64,000 nucleotides of DNA from Branchiostoma floridae (lineage: Eukaryota > Chordata > Leptocardii > Amphioxiformes > Branchiostomatidae): NCBI RefSeq assembly GCF_000003815.2, contig NC_049997.1, forward strand, positions 11,269,387 through 11,333,386. The letters run 5' to 3'. Position numbers and translations under genes: made by a program. This document shows positions 13,101 to 24,066 of this stretch, piece after piece. Within the stretch, counting starts at the first letter, position 1; each line of letters begins with the position of its first letter. A model generated the notes under the pieces. That model was not told the origin of the DNA. It searched no databases and saw only the letters and a program-made list of their open reading frames with translations.

Positions 13101-16100
13101 AATTCATCACAATGAACTTTCATTCAATTTTGGATCACTGGCAAGAGTTTAACTTCAAGCATGGTAAAGTTTCCCGTCTCTTGTCTTGGTACGGAATGAC
13201 AAACCCTTGGAAAGGCAGAGCTGTCGAACAAACAGAATAAATTATCCGAAAATAATTTCATCAGGTTGGTAGATCATAGGATATAAAAGTTTTCTTTCAC
13301 ACTCAGCCACATTTGGGATTGTGTTCTCGCTGCAAAAGTGCCATCTAGTATCTACACCAGCTACATAAAGCGGCAAAAAGCAGAACTCAGTTAGAGGCTC
13401 TAAGGAAAATGGTTGTGTAAAAGAAAACTTCTATATTCAAACAGAACACAGTTACGTGCATTGCTACCTGCAAATGTTATAAGTGGCAAGCAAAGATGCA
13501 TCTCTGTACATGTAATTCATCACATGAACTTTTAGTTTTATCCAATTTTGGATCACTGGCAAGAGTTTAACTTCAAGCATGGCAAATTCTCAACAAACTT
13601 TTCTATTGTAGCATCTTAGAATTTTCATATTCCTAATTTCTTTCTCAAAATTCTGAATATCTCACCATGCCAACAGCACTCTCATCAAAGGGGTTCCACA
13701 CAACGTTGTCGGGGTAATGTGCCAGGACCTTGGAGTTGTACGACCTTTCCAGGGGGGTCAGCTGAAGGTTGTGGGCTGTCGGGAGAAACAACAAGACGTT
13801 ACTTTGAGAAACACCTTTAAATGGACTACTCATGGACAGGTAGAATTTAGCAAATGTAGCATGCAATGTACATGTTACAATCATATCACCTAGTTCATAG
13901 TTTGAGATGTTCATGTGTAGTCTGATGCTTTGTGGGTAACATGTCAAAGTTGAAGAACTGTTTACGAGTTAGGGGCCTTCACCTAGTAGAAGCTGTCAAC
14001 CAGCTTATTCAAGTTCAAAGTGTAAATATCACCCACCCATCAATAAAAGTAACTAACTACCAAGTAAATATATTTGCCTCCTTTGCAGACTTCTAGCAAT
14101 GCTAGATTCTATTTGGTGCTCTGATTCAAAGATTTTTATAAGAGAATGTTATTTAATGCTGGAAGAGGTAGTTTGTGCACTGGTCAGTAAGAAGTCTGCT
14201 TAGGAGGCTACTACAAAATGCCCTTAGGCCACACCAGGCTGAATTGAATTCTGGGGTTACAAATTCACCTGTCTGATCTCCTTCTTCATTTCTCCCTGAT
14301 TTGAAAAAAAAATATGATAATGATAATGATTAAGCCATAGACCATCAACTCCAAGTTGTTTATTTTTTGTTTTGGTGACAACATTTGAGGGGAGTCCTTG
14401 TTGCATTGCAGTTGTTGAAAGTTTTCTGGAAATATCTTTTAGGAATTAACATTTTTAAATTTTGTACACCAAAGTCCTGACAATTACATGTAGATATTAC
14501 AATGACTGGACAATTAGATATGTAAATGCATTTAAATTTGCGGGGATTCAATTTTGCGGTAGAGGGGAAAACAAAAAAAAGGACGTTTTGCAGTGGTTTG
14601 CGGTAGCTTACTGCCATGGAAAAATGTTCACGTGGTTTTAAGTTTGCAGTGAAGCGGCCACGACAAAAACCGACACATATTAAAACACCGCAAAAGTTTC
14701 TGCATTTACAATATATGACATTTTGTATATAGGTAATTCCCTTTAACACTGATGATATACATGTGCATACTTTACACCACATATGATTGACTGTAATATG
14801 TGTAATAGCACTCAACTTAATTGAACAAATACTGCTGAGCCAAGGAAAATATAGATTACTGCAAACCATACAAAAATTCAGCCACAAAATCTAATAAAAA
14901 TAAGCAAATGTCCTTGGAAAAAAAGTACCTCTAATCAAGAAGACTCCCAGGAGATATTGAAGAAAAACAAATCCTACTGTAATGATCACACTGGCTAGAA
15001 TCCCTGGCACCAAGTTTTAACAGGCCCATCTATATTGTGGCAATATTGTGCTACCGATATGGTGATACCCTACCATACTTATTGATTTTCCCTACGCTAT
15101 CGCAACCTTACGTTATAACGTATCCTCGGTACCAAACACGCGCCGGAATCATTAATTACTTCTGCGTGCAGTTGATACGGGCCATAGGTATTGCCTTACA
15201 TGTGATAAATTGCTATGTACATTACAAAGGATTGGTGCTTCAGACCGCAATCTTTTAGTTGGTTACTTTCCAAGAAAAATATGCATGATTTATGTACATT
15301 TGAGTAGGGCTGAGTTACATTGGTATGGTCTACAGGCTGGAATGTAAAATGAATGTTGTATCACTGTGAACAATGGATTCCTTCCTTTATTACTAAATAT
15401 TTATATGTCTTTTGTTTTCATCTCGTCTGAACATCATTTTCCTTTGAACTATATCATCAAATATTGTACATATATATATAAAATAATAACTATCTATCCT
15501 CTAAAACAAGTAAATACAAAAATATTATAAATTGTATTCTCCTCTCTTGTTCTGTCCTTGGTGCTGAACAACATTTCCAATCTATAGAAAGGTTGTTAGT
15601 GAGATGGTAGGGACACTTTCAGATAATGGCTTATTAAGAACTAGTCTTACATAGATCACCACAATGCGCATGGATGAACAAAATCCGCCAGAACAACCAC
15701 CCAGCTAGTAGGAGATGAGTTGACAACAACAGTCGGTCTGCTGTCAAGAAATAACATCTAGGAGAATATGAGTGCCTACATTTGTAGCTTCAGCTGGGGA
15801 GGTTCCTTGGATTATCCGATAGGACATAAAATGGAGGTCCCATATTCTAGGACAGGTAATCCTTGAGCTCGTAAAAGAACCCACCATAGTTATTGAAAAG
15901 ATTAGTAGTCCCAATGAGAGTGGATCAAAACCCACTACATAGTCTGGTCTCAAGGTTGATACCTTGAAAAGGTGGTACTAGTAGTTACCTTTTATGACAA
16001 TGCGGTAGATTTCAATTAATAGCAAAGGAGATGGGGAATAACAGGTAACAATACAGATATAAAGTGAATATGAGTGAGTTACTGGCATGCTTATCAAATT

Positions 16101-19100
16101 GAATGTCAAGGAAGTTTGATCCTGAAACTTTGATATGAAAACAACATACTATGGTGTCATCACAGTCTGCCAGTTTGATTACGAATATGATAATATAAAA
16201 ATATGTCCATGTGAGTTGGCAAATATTTACATAAATAATATTTATCAAATGATGTCACAGCTCAGTGACAGCTGTGGTTACATTTCATGCTCAAAATGGT
16301 TTTGCATATGAAATTTCAAACCTGTACACAAAGTAATCATACTAATGGAACATATCCAGCAATTTCCCAACCATTTTTATGATTGATGATATGATATGAT
16401 ATGAGTAGTTATGTTGGCACACAAACAAAATGTAGGGCAACTTGAAAATATGAGAAGAATACAAGAAAACGTCACTAGTATTTATGCAAAAACTTCAAAT
16501 ACACTTTGGTTTATAGAGAAGAAGATCCTTCAACATTAGTTTCCAATAATGGATCAATATATATGTACAGTCCTGCACAGTGGCATGCATAGTCCAATGG
16601 TAAGTGAGCAAGAGGATAGTGAGTCTCTCATCCAACTAACTTGCAGGCTACTGAAAGGGTTTCAGTCCTTATAGTTATACCCATCACATTATCCATGATC
16701 TTCGGGCGTATCGATGGAAGATCGGCCATATATAAGATCGACAGAGGGTTGCGCGTATTTTTCACCTGAAAACCGTCCGTCACATATAAGCCATACAGTC
16801 AAACCTGTCTATAGCGGCCACTCAAGGGACTGGTCAAAATTGGCCACTATAGAGAGGTGGCCACTATAGAGAATATGCTAATTAATTGACCACAAGCAAT
16901 AAGTTGGTTTTAGTATTGGTTTTAGTACCCACTGATCTTTATTCACATAATACAGTACTGTACATGTACTGCAATGATTTTTACACTATATGTATTAAGA
17001 AAACAAAAGCTATAAAAAGTTTTAAATGTTCTACAGTTGATATTGTCTGAAGAGACCGGTATCGTCATATTTCTTTGATCTTTCGTCTTGTATCCTTTGA
17101 TACTTCGCCGTCTGTATGTTCCCGCTCGCGTGCACATGTCAGATCCGCCCTTATGCTAATGTGGTACTCACAAGAAAAGTCACGTCATTTTAGACTTATC
17201 TCTTAATATTAAAATGTAAGAATAAAATCCACCATAGTCTGAAGTTCATATCATTTTGTCTTTGTAACAATTTATTTAGAAATTTTTGTGATGTAAATTA
17301 ACCTAAGCGATAGTGTACTAGAACGTAACTTTAACACAATTTACCTCCGTAATATTGGTGTCGTCTATTGACCTTATATGACCTCGTTTGTCTGCGGGTA
17401 TGGGTAGCGCCAGTTTACGAAGTTTTGTTTTGAAAATAAGTCAAAGAGGTTTTAAATCCGGCGTAGGGTGACGATATGGCCGCTGTATATAGCCGAACGC
17501 GTGCCGAAACATAGATCAGCGGTCTGCGTGGCCGTAATCGGCAGTGTTTTTGTACCTGCGGGACCGGAAATCGTGTGGCCGTGGCCGCGTTGGACAGGTG
17601 GCCACTAAGCCTATTTCTTAATCATTACGAATCCAAGGGACCGACAAAAAGTGGCCACTATGGGCAGGTGGCCGTTATGCAAAGGTGGCCGCTAATACAG
17701 GTTTGACTGTACTTTGTACCTTGTACTATTGTTGTGCAATAAAGTTATTATTATAAGCGAGGCCCGGGCGATTGCCGCAGAACCGACGTCCGATCGATTT
17801 TTGCTAAATGTGACAGGAGTATTAGGACAGTGGTCCACTATTCATCGTACTTGTCCAAATGGGCTACAGGAATTTTCCTGGTTTCCTTGAAGTAGCGTGC
17901 GTAGTCCAACTAGAAGCCATGAGCTCGATTCCGACTGTGTCGCACAACCGACATGCACACTACCAGAAAGGGTTACAGTCCTTAGGACAAAACTGATGTC
18001 CACTGTTAATCGTGCTTGTCGAAAAGAGCTAGGGGAATTTCCCCGGTACAATGAACCTATAAATACTGTACATAGCGGCTGTCCTCTCTGTCAGGACCAG
18101 TGGAAGACTAGCTCTTCAGTGAGCTAAAACTGGATTCTTTTTTTTTCCCCTTGAAATTGGAGTCTAACTCGTTCAAACCCTCATCTTTCTTTTGCACATG
18201 TGATTTTCCCTTCATTTCTGTTTTAATTAGAAACGACCTTTCACATGCCCATGACCTTGTGTGGCTGAGACAGGTCAAAGCAGATGAAACAAGCCGCTAT
18301 CAGCCATAATGGGAAAGGGGTATAGATCACAATGGCAATCTGCTACTGCAACACCTGCGCATTGTGTGGGATTAGGTAGTAATTGGTAATTTTGCACTTG
18401 CACATCGTAACAATACGTGTTACATGATCAAATTAAGGGGCGGAGCAAGCTTGAAGTATTTGAAATGGGGTCTAACATATAGAGTTTTCTGTGGGCGTCT
18501 TTTTTTCTTCCAGGGGGGTCTATAATACAATTAGTTACAGTACACAGTCACAGTGGATCCGGAATATATACTAAGCATTTTCGAATATGATTATGTACAT
18601 TTTGTCCTTTATGTCTGTTAAAATTTATGATCCACATGATTCTAGTATAATATCTAAGTCATCTATATTCTTAAATGTACAAACCTTCCTTATAAATATG
18701 TTAGACTCCATTTTTCTTTCAATTCAATTCCTCTTGAAATTTGATCTATCATAAGAGAGAAGAAACATCATTTCACAGACAACCTTTAGCAATTTCTCAC
18801 CAGACGACTTGTGAAAATATACAATTCTATTGATTTTGCACAGGAAATAGCCCAAGGAGAACAAAGACAGCCTACACACACACACACAAAGATAAACCGG
18901 AAACGTTTGAATTTTTCATGAGATACAAATGTGACCTTCCTTACTAACCAACAAGTGGGAAAAAAACTAATATCATTTTGACTGGTCAGATTCTGAGAAG
19001 AATATTTTTGAACAGAAATGAAAAAACAAAAGATTTTGAATTTCACCAAGTATGTGAAGGGAAGGTTTTGGCAATGTGTGGCCAATATAATCTAAATGTA

Positions 19101-22100
19101 TTTTAACCTCCATCATGCAAAGGTGAGGCATCAGGGTGCAGTTATGGTAATTTTAAAGCTGTTGGCCCTCTAGTTCTGAAGCATAGCCTATAGTGCAAGG
19201 TTTTCTCAATGGCTCAAGAGTTCAATGAGACATCACCATGGCTCAAGCATACTTAATTACCACTTCTCTTTTCAAGAAGGTTAAACAAAGTGTGTTGAAT
19301 TCTTTACATATAGCACTACCTTGAATAGTCTGGCCAAAACCTACCAATTCTAGCTAATTATAACTTACCGCTATTTGTTATAACTGATGGCTATACATGC
19401 ACGTAGGTAGGCAGACTTGGCTATATGTCACTTGAACCAATAAATCTTCAAAATGCATTTTGACAGTATGGCCGCTCGCCAAGTGCTGACTCATGCAAAA
19501 CCTGATCAGATTGGCAAAGGTACAAACTTGACAAAATACAGGACTCAGTGTTTTTAACTTGAGATTTGGTATAGAAAAGCCAAGAAAACAACATACTAGT
19601 ACATGTATGTACAATACACAAAGTTACATGGTTTCAAAATTTTCATTTTTTTTTGCTGCATATTAGCTCAACAACAAGCTCAACTACTTCGTGTTTGGAA
19701 ATATATCTGGCATGGAAAAATCAAATCTCCCTGTGCCTGTACTAGTACAAAAACAACCTGACTATTTGCCCAAATGGAGATTGTTTGGGTACATAGATGA
19801 CTGCCTGCCTGCTACCGTAGGATCTGCTTGGAGACTAGGAGTAGGAAACATATCTGTTAGGACCATATGGCACCAATGCTAAACCCATGATTGCTGTTAG
19901 ACTGGTGCATAATCGGTGAAATTGGTTGTGGTAGACTGTGATCAACATAAAAATAAATCAATTCTTACAATGTACTGAAAGACAGGAAAATCTGTGACTG
20001 GTTGGGTAATTTTTTAAATAATTCAAGCGAAGAAAATATCATAAAACATACAGTTTTCTAAAATACTGTATGTTCTATACAAAAATTGAGAAAATATGCA
20101 ACACAAAGAAAGCTAACATCAACGTGCAAATGGAACAGTCCTATAACCGTATAAGAGGTGTTTGATTAATTGCTTTCCCTGATGACCTGATCATTTGCAT
20201 GAGAATAGCACCTATGGGGTCCTGACTGACCTATTGGGGGCTGACTACCCCATGAGTCACCCTTTGTTGGTCACACCACTTTCTCTTTTACATGAGTACA
20301 CAATCGGCCTGCTGCATAATAGGCAAAACCAATGGATTCTCACTTGTGCATTTATACTAGCACATGTATATGCATTGTGAGTCAGTAGACTAAATTTTGA
20401 GTTAGATTTTATCAAAAATTCAGCATATCAAATTCAGCATATCAAAATAAAAACTTATCGTTTTGACGACAAAAAGGTGTGAATAGAGTCTATACAAGCA
20501 CGATTAAATTTGTAAAGACTTTTCCACAGCATTCTGAAAAAATATAACGTTACATGTTTCAATTGGAAAATAGAGCCTACAAAACTTTTCTTAATCTATT
20601 GTTCATACATGAGCTGTGCCTATGACCAGAATAATGTTTTCCGAAGGGAAAAAAAGGGAAAGATTTTCCCAAAAAATTGCAATCTTGCATCCTGACCAAG
20701 ACTGTAATCAATCAACAGTGGCCCAGGAGAGACCGGTAGTCATACACGAGTCCAATTAAGAAGCAATAGAATGACCCAACATTCATTTTCTAGAGACAAT
20801 AATGGCTGACTATGATGGAGTAGTATCCTGGGTGTGTTTACATTTGTTATCTGTGACATTTCCATGTTGCAGCAATGTCCAAAATTGTTGTTAATTGTGG
20901 TATGGATCTGAAATTTGACATAATATGAATTGCTTTTATTCATGACAAGCTAATGCCAAGAAAAATAACAACCTGTTCCTACAATTTGCACAAAAAATTA
21001 TCGTAGGGAACACAGAAAAATATATTTTGCTTGCAAGTTGGAAGCTACTAGTAACTTAGAATCAGTACTTGTAACCCTGTTTTGTCATGAGGGCATTCAA
21101 GCAACTTTCTTTGCAAGCAATGTATCTTGCTACTAGTACATTAATGAAAATACGGAAGCCAATCAAAAAGTTGCTTAACATACAAGCTGTACTTCGTAAA
21201 AGCAAGTGTGTTCTCGTTAGAAGGGAAAAAATCATAGCCCAAAGCTATGGTGTTTACCTGTCAGTGTAACAATGCTTTCATTTCATAAATTGATCCTGGA
21301 TAATTGAAAGAGACAACAGCTGGAAGAAAATTTTACAAATGGAAATACAAATGTATGACAAAGGCTTGAATACAAACAAAATGTAAACATTAATTTTTTC
21401 TGTCTCGTATTGTCATATAGATATAATAAAAACTTGACCTGTTACTTTTTGAAAGCTTTATAGCTTAGAAACTAAACATGCCACACTTTTATTAGGAATA
21501 ATAACACTTAAATATAAATGATGCTGGTTCAAAATCTGCAAACTACCTGTGATTTTTCAATGGTTTGTAGTAATGTTATCTACATTTGTATGAGAACCCA
21601 ATTTGATTTAACCTAGAGAAAATGGTATCAAACATATGCAGGTCTTCTTTTATGCCTCCATCTGACATTTTAAAGCGTGGGTTTGGATCTAATCAAGATA
21701 TGACGTCAATTGTCCTTTGATGTTTCCACACACAAGTGTTGTGGTGCACAGCTGAGTAAAGATTGGGGAAGGTTTAACTTTAAGACAATAATAAAGACTT
21801 AAGACTTATATAGAAGACACAGGGAGATTTGCCGGGGAGGACTAAGAGGTCACCAACTTACTATACACGAATGTGCAAAGCACCAGAGTTCAAGCACCAA
21901 TGAGCAACAACCACATGAGAAGCACCTAGATGGAAATAGTACCTGGAGCTCACGTCTAGCGAAGAAATAGACGTTAAGCAGGGACAACAACAACAACAAC
22001 AAGACAATAGTGGACTGTATTATATAAATGTAACAGCTGTAGTTATGATTTCATATATCCTTGACATATATGGCATATGTGTAGTCACAAATGTGGTATC

Positions 22101-23551
22101 AGTCTATCATTGATTGTGCAGCTCTCTTCTGTGGCTGTTACCAAGCATAAAACTTATGAACTAACCAGTGCCATAAAGGTGAATCTGAATGGTAGAGAGC
22201 TCATACAGACTGAAGGTTTGAGCAAAGAGATTTCAAGCAATCCACAATAATACATAGCCTGAGTACCATCCTCCGTAGTGACCACTGGTTCAATCCCTTT
22301 GCTCATGGTTAACAAGCGAAAGGATTTAGCCAGTGGTCACTAGGGAGGATGGTACTCAGGCTACAATAGACAGTGTATATAAGGCTAATATATATATAAT
22401 AGTTTTCACTCAAAGCAAATCAAAGTACAGGTTTGCAATAACTTAGCAAAACCTAGTATTTCATACATCAATCACTCAGCTATACTATACTTCTAATGTA
22501 TTTGCAATGTACACTAACATACATGCATAAAAACAACACTAAACTAATATGTTAAAATCAATATATAAAGTAAACATTATGGTAATGGCAGCTTAGTGAC
22601 AATGTTTTAAAATATAACCCAAGAAACAGTCGAGAGTACAGTCGAGAAACAAAAACAGACGTGATCAACTTGTATGTACATGTATTATACATTCCTGCAC
22701 TGACATCACACCAGCTATTATTGTACCAATGTAAACGGAAAGGAAAATATTGATGTTTGAGGTACTAGTTCCATCTCATGACGCGTCCTGTTTATGTTGA
22801 CATGAAAAGCGAGTACGTATTTCCTGGTTCCTATCCGGAAGAACTTCACAAATTAAAGGATCGAATTTTCCTGCACGTAAGCCAAGAGGAAGTCCATGTC
22901 TACGATAGAAACTGGAATGTGTATTGATAACTGCGATGATTCCAGCAATTTAGGTATATGATTGTACTGTTGTGATAATTTTTCACACCTATGAACTGCG
23001 AAGTGAAAGCAATTCTAACATGGCTGAAACTACAAATCTAAAAACGAAGAAAACGGGCCCTGTTGCATTGTTTTGTAAATCGGGACTTCGCGACAACTCG
23101 TAAATAAACATGGCTACATTCTTTATCAGACCTCAGTTATTTCGTAAGGATGTGTTGTTGACATTCTAGGGGCAAAATCCGAGGACTTCAGACTGTACAA
23201 CACAGGGACGCTACACCCAAAGAGTCGGTTCATGTTACACATTTTGGCGTGCGTTTTTTCATTGGAGTACAGCCAAAATTACCACAACCGTGATATTCTA
23301 GGTAAACACAAGCTCCGAAACTGTGTGACTACATAAACAAGAGACAGAATCTTACGGAAATGGGGATTAAAAAAATCAATAAAGATATTTTCTGCTGTCA
23401 GCCTTTGACGATTTTTTAGGCGATGTCTTTTTTTTTAAAGAGCCACATACGTACCTTGTAGTTGGTCCGGTTCCAAGCCTGATGCAACGTCTAAACCGCA
23501 AACCACGAAGTAGTCGGCGAACCTGGTCCCTGCTTGACCCGGCTCGCTCAT
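1112..23551 (-). CDS. DENND5: DENND5-family DENN/RUN protein, 5' part (11 exons, runs off left edge)
   Basis: Coding exons in transcript order: 23455-23551, 13666-13775, 12350-13001, 11688-11875, 10567-11184, 10024-10156, 7898-8048, 5089-5182, 2558-2683, 1666-1818, 1112-1208. All junctions keep frame and give about 806 codons; vertebrate DENND5A/B are near 1,290 residues, so the rest (end of RUN1, PLAT, RUN2) lies to the left. The chosen start gives [12 protein letters not shown] near the N-terminus, as in the vertebrate proteins, with A at -3. Family signatures include [80 protein letters not shown]-like [18 protein letters not shown] and [20 protein letters not shown]. The first part is the tripartite DENN module; the last two exons enter the first RUN domain. 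Known relatives are Rab6 effectors and exchange factors for Rab39-class GTPases at Golgi and endosomes. One donor is GC rather than GT. A large first intron (13776-23454) separates the first exon from the rest. Confidence 0.95.
3565..3621 (-). CDS. DENND5: Candidate alternative 57-bp cassette exon of DENND5
   Basis: Between exons 8 and 9 (both at phase 0) the minus strand has a pyrimidine-containing acceptor ending CACCACAG, an open 57-bp stretch, then a GTATTG donor. It encodes 19 residues, [19 protein letters not shown], and neither breaks the frame nor adds a stop. The peptide has regular hydrophobic spacing and is unlike the intron around it, which is why I list it. Against it: the donor is weak and I cannot recall this insert in a known isoform. 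It may be a microexon used in some tissues or a chance open segment. Confidence 0.4.
4430..4958. mobile_element. TTAA-flanked inverted-repeat element (Kolobok- or piggyBac-like MITE)
   Basis: Terminal inverted repeats AGGAGCATTCCACTCC and GGAGTGGAATGCCCCT differ at one position over 16 bases and are flanked on both sides by TTAA (4426-4429 and 4959-4962). TTAA target duplication is typical of Kolobok and piggyBac superfamilies; the AGGGG-type terminus fits Kolobok better. It is 529 bases long with no open reading frame worth naming, so it is non-autonomous. It lies inside DENND5 intron 8. Confidence 0.8.
5183..7897 (-). other. DENND5 intron 7, no recognisable features
   Basis: A/T-rich sequence with a (CAT)n run at about 6706-6724 and a short CA-rich stretch near 5855-5880. 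I see no conserved exon or element with clear ends. Confidence 0.5.
9457..9875. mobile_element. Inverted-repeat MITE with 9-bp target duplication
   Basis: The ends are TAACCTGGGTACCATCCGG and, at the right, the inverse of TAGCCTGGGTACCATCCGG: 18 of 19 bases pair. Perfect 9-bp direct repeats GTTATGCAT flank it (9448-9456 and 9876-9884). A 9-bp duplication is what MULE/Mutator-type elements make and excludes Tc1/mariner. The interior holds two copies of TATACAGTCGCTTCT and no transposase. It sits in DENND5 intron 6. Confidence 0.85.
10230..10316. repeat. Short foldback element
   Basis: The left arm, about 10231-10260 (TAATATGTC ... TGAAGGCCCCTAA), is the near reverse complement of the right arm, about 10284-10314 (TTAGGGGCCTTCA ... 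GACATATTA), around a short A/T-rich loop. It lies in DENND5 intron 5. A related end (GTTAGGGGCCTTCA) occurs near 13967, suggesting a small MITE family. Confidence 0.65.
10567..11184 (-). CDS. DENND5: DENND5 exon 5, with a non-canonical GC donor
   Basis: This exon runs from [10 protein letters not shown] to ...FATLVDNK. The acceptor is CTGCAG at 11185-11190. The donor (minus strand) reads AAG|GCAAGT, with GC at 10565-10566. Only this join gives VDNK followed by [11 protein letters not shown] of the next exon. The nearest GT, four bases further into the intron, would shift frame and hit a stop within the next exon. AG|GCAAGT is the strong consensus seen in GC-AG introns. Residues between the LPQFP motif and the second half are serine-rich and vary between family members. 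Confidence 0.9.
11440..11680. repeat. GATG/GAAT simple repeat in DENND5 intron 4
   Basis: Degenerate tetranucleotide repeats (GGAT, GAAT, TGAA) run from about 11440 to 11565 and again at about 11645-11680. They flank the duplicated exon fragment at 11575-11645 on both sides and are the likely substrate of that duplication. Confidence 0.7.
11575..11645 (-). pseudogene. Intronic duplicate of the 3' end of DENND5 exon 4
   Basis: The 71 bases match 11683-11753, the 3' end of exon 4 plus its donor, with a constant offset of 108 bases and one visible mismatch. It codes for [20 protein letters not shown] on the minus strand. The copy keeps a donor-like GTGGGA but has no acceptor: its upstream side is TGAA/GGAT-type simple repeat. 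It is best read as a partial exon pseudocopy made by local duplication through that repeat. Confidence 0.85.
13166..13220 (-). pseudogene. Decayed duplicate of the 5' end of DENND5 exon 3
   Basis: The segment repeats the start of exon 3 (12947-13001) together with its acceptor (minus strand CGACAG before CTCTGCCTT). Reading it in frame gives [11 protein letters not shown] and then departs from the exon and reaches TGA within about twenty codons. The flanking intron is duplicated too: about 13020-13160 matches about 13440-13581, including a shared stretch around 'ttggatcactggcaagag'. It still offers an acceptor upstream of the real one, but including it would truncate the protein. Confidence 0.8.
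14521..14710. mobile_element. TGTAAATGCA-end MITE, diverged copy
   Basis: It begins TGTAAATGCATTTAAATTTG and ends with TGCATTTACA, the inverse of the start. The interior (GCGGGGATT, GGAAAAATGTTCACGTGGTTTTAAG) matches the copy at 59030-59238 in order and orientation, with many substitutions. It has no coding capacity. Flanking duplication is unclear. Confidence 0.8.
16796..17709. mobile_element. TA-flanked inverted-repeat element (Tc1/mariner/pogo-type, non-autonomous)
   Basis: Ends CAGTCAAACCTGTCTATAGC and the inverse of CAGTCAAACCTGTATTAGCG face each other, with TA at 16794-16795 and 17710-17711. Behind each end is a set of short GTGGCCACTATAGA-type repeats, giving compound termini. The 914-base element has no transposase frame. 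The TA duplication and the end sequence fit the Tc1/mariner/pogo group; the exact family is not certain. Confidence 0.8.
22255..22363. mobile_element. Small palindromic MITE related to 9457-9875
   Basis: Ends TAGCCTGAGTACCATCCTCC and GGAGGATGGTACTCAGGCTA are exact inverses, and the arms extend inward through the AGTGACCACTGG motif with a few mismatches. The termini resemble the 9-bp-duplication element at 9457-9875 (TAGCCTGGGTACCATCC). No clean target duplication is visible. Confidence 0.75.
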
Positions 23552-24066
23552 CTTGGACGTTTGGAGGGCGAGCAAGAGTGAGAAATTCGCAGAAAAATTG
23601 GGAGCAACAAGCGATATTCGAGTGGACCTATCCCTCCGCCATGATGGACAAGAGGGTGTTCTCGCGATATCAGGCAAAACTCACGAGAGTTTACGGTCTA
23701 ATCTTAGGCGATTATATTTTACAAAGAATAGGGAACTACTTTCTTTTATATACACAAATACATAAAAAGATATAACATTTAGTCTTAAATTACTACAAGT
23801 AATATTCTTTACATTATGTAAATCAAATATAAAAGCACAAAGTCAAAATAATAGTGAATGTCTGTATATGATAATTATATTTTAGAATAGAAATCTACCT
23901 TTTTTGGCAAGAGGTAGAATAGTCCCCGGGTAATTTGAATAAGAGTTCACTTTCGGTCATTGCCCCACTGTCGAGTACCACTCCCACTTTGAGAGGTTTG
24001 TTGCCACAAGCCCCCCTCCATTTTATTCAACTTTTCTGTCGCTCTAGGCGGTACTGGCGGGCTAGA
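23552..24066. promoter_or_regulatory. Divergent promoter interval between DENND5 and the acidic-tail gene
   Basis: Only 515 bases separate the two start codons, which point away from each other, so both transcripts must start in or just beyond this interval, or in upstream non-coding exons. It is not CpG-dense throughout and I see no convincing TATA box. Inferred from geometry alone; no transcription start site is visible directly. Confidence 0.55.

Larger units (their letters stand above)
13776..23454 (-). other. DENND5 intron 1 (about 9.7 kb)
   Basis: It separates the first coding exon from the rest and may contain enhancers, but I see no conserved site that I can name. Recognisable contents are the three inverted-repeat elements at 14521-14710, 16796-17709 and 22255-22363, and a CA run near 18875-18890. 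The remainder shows no coding potential on either strand. Confidence 0.6.

Noticed and set aside
14360-14887. 175-codon minus-strand open frame
   Set aside because: It runs across the MITE at 14521-14710 and has no recognisable domain.
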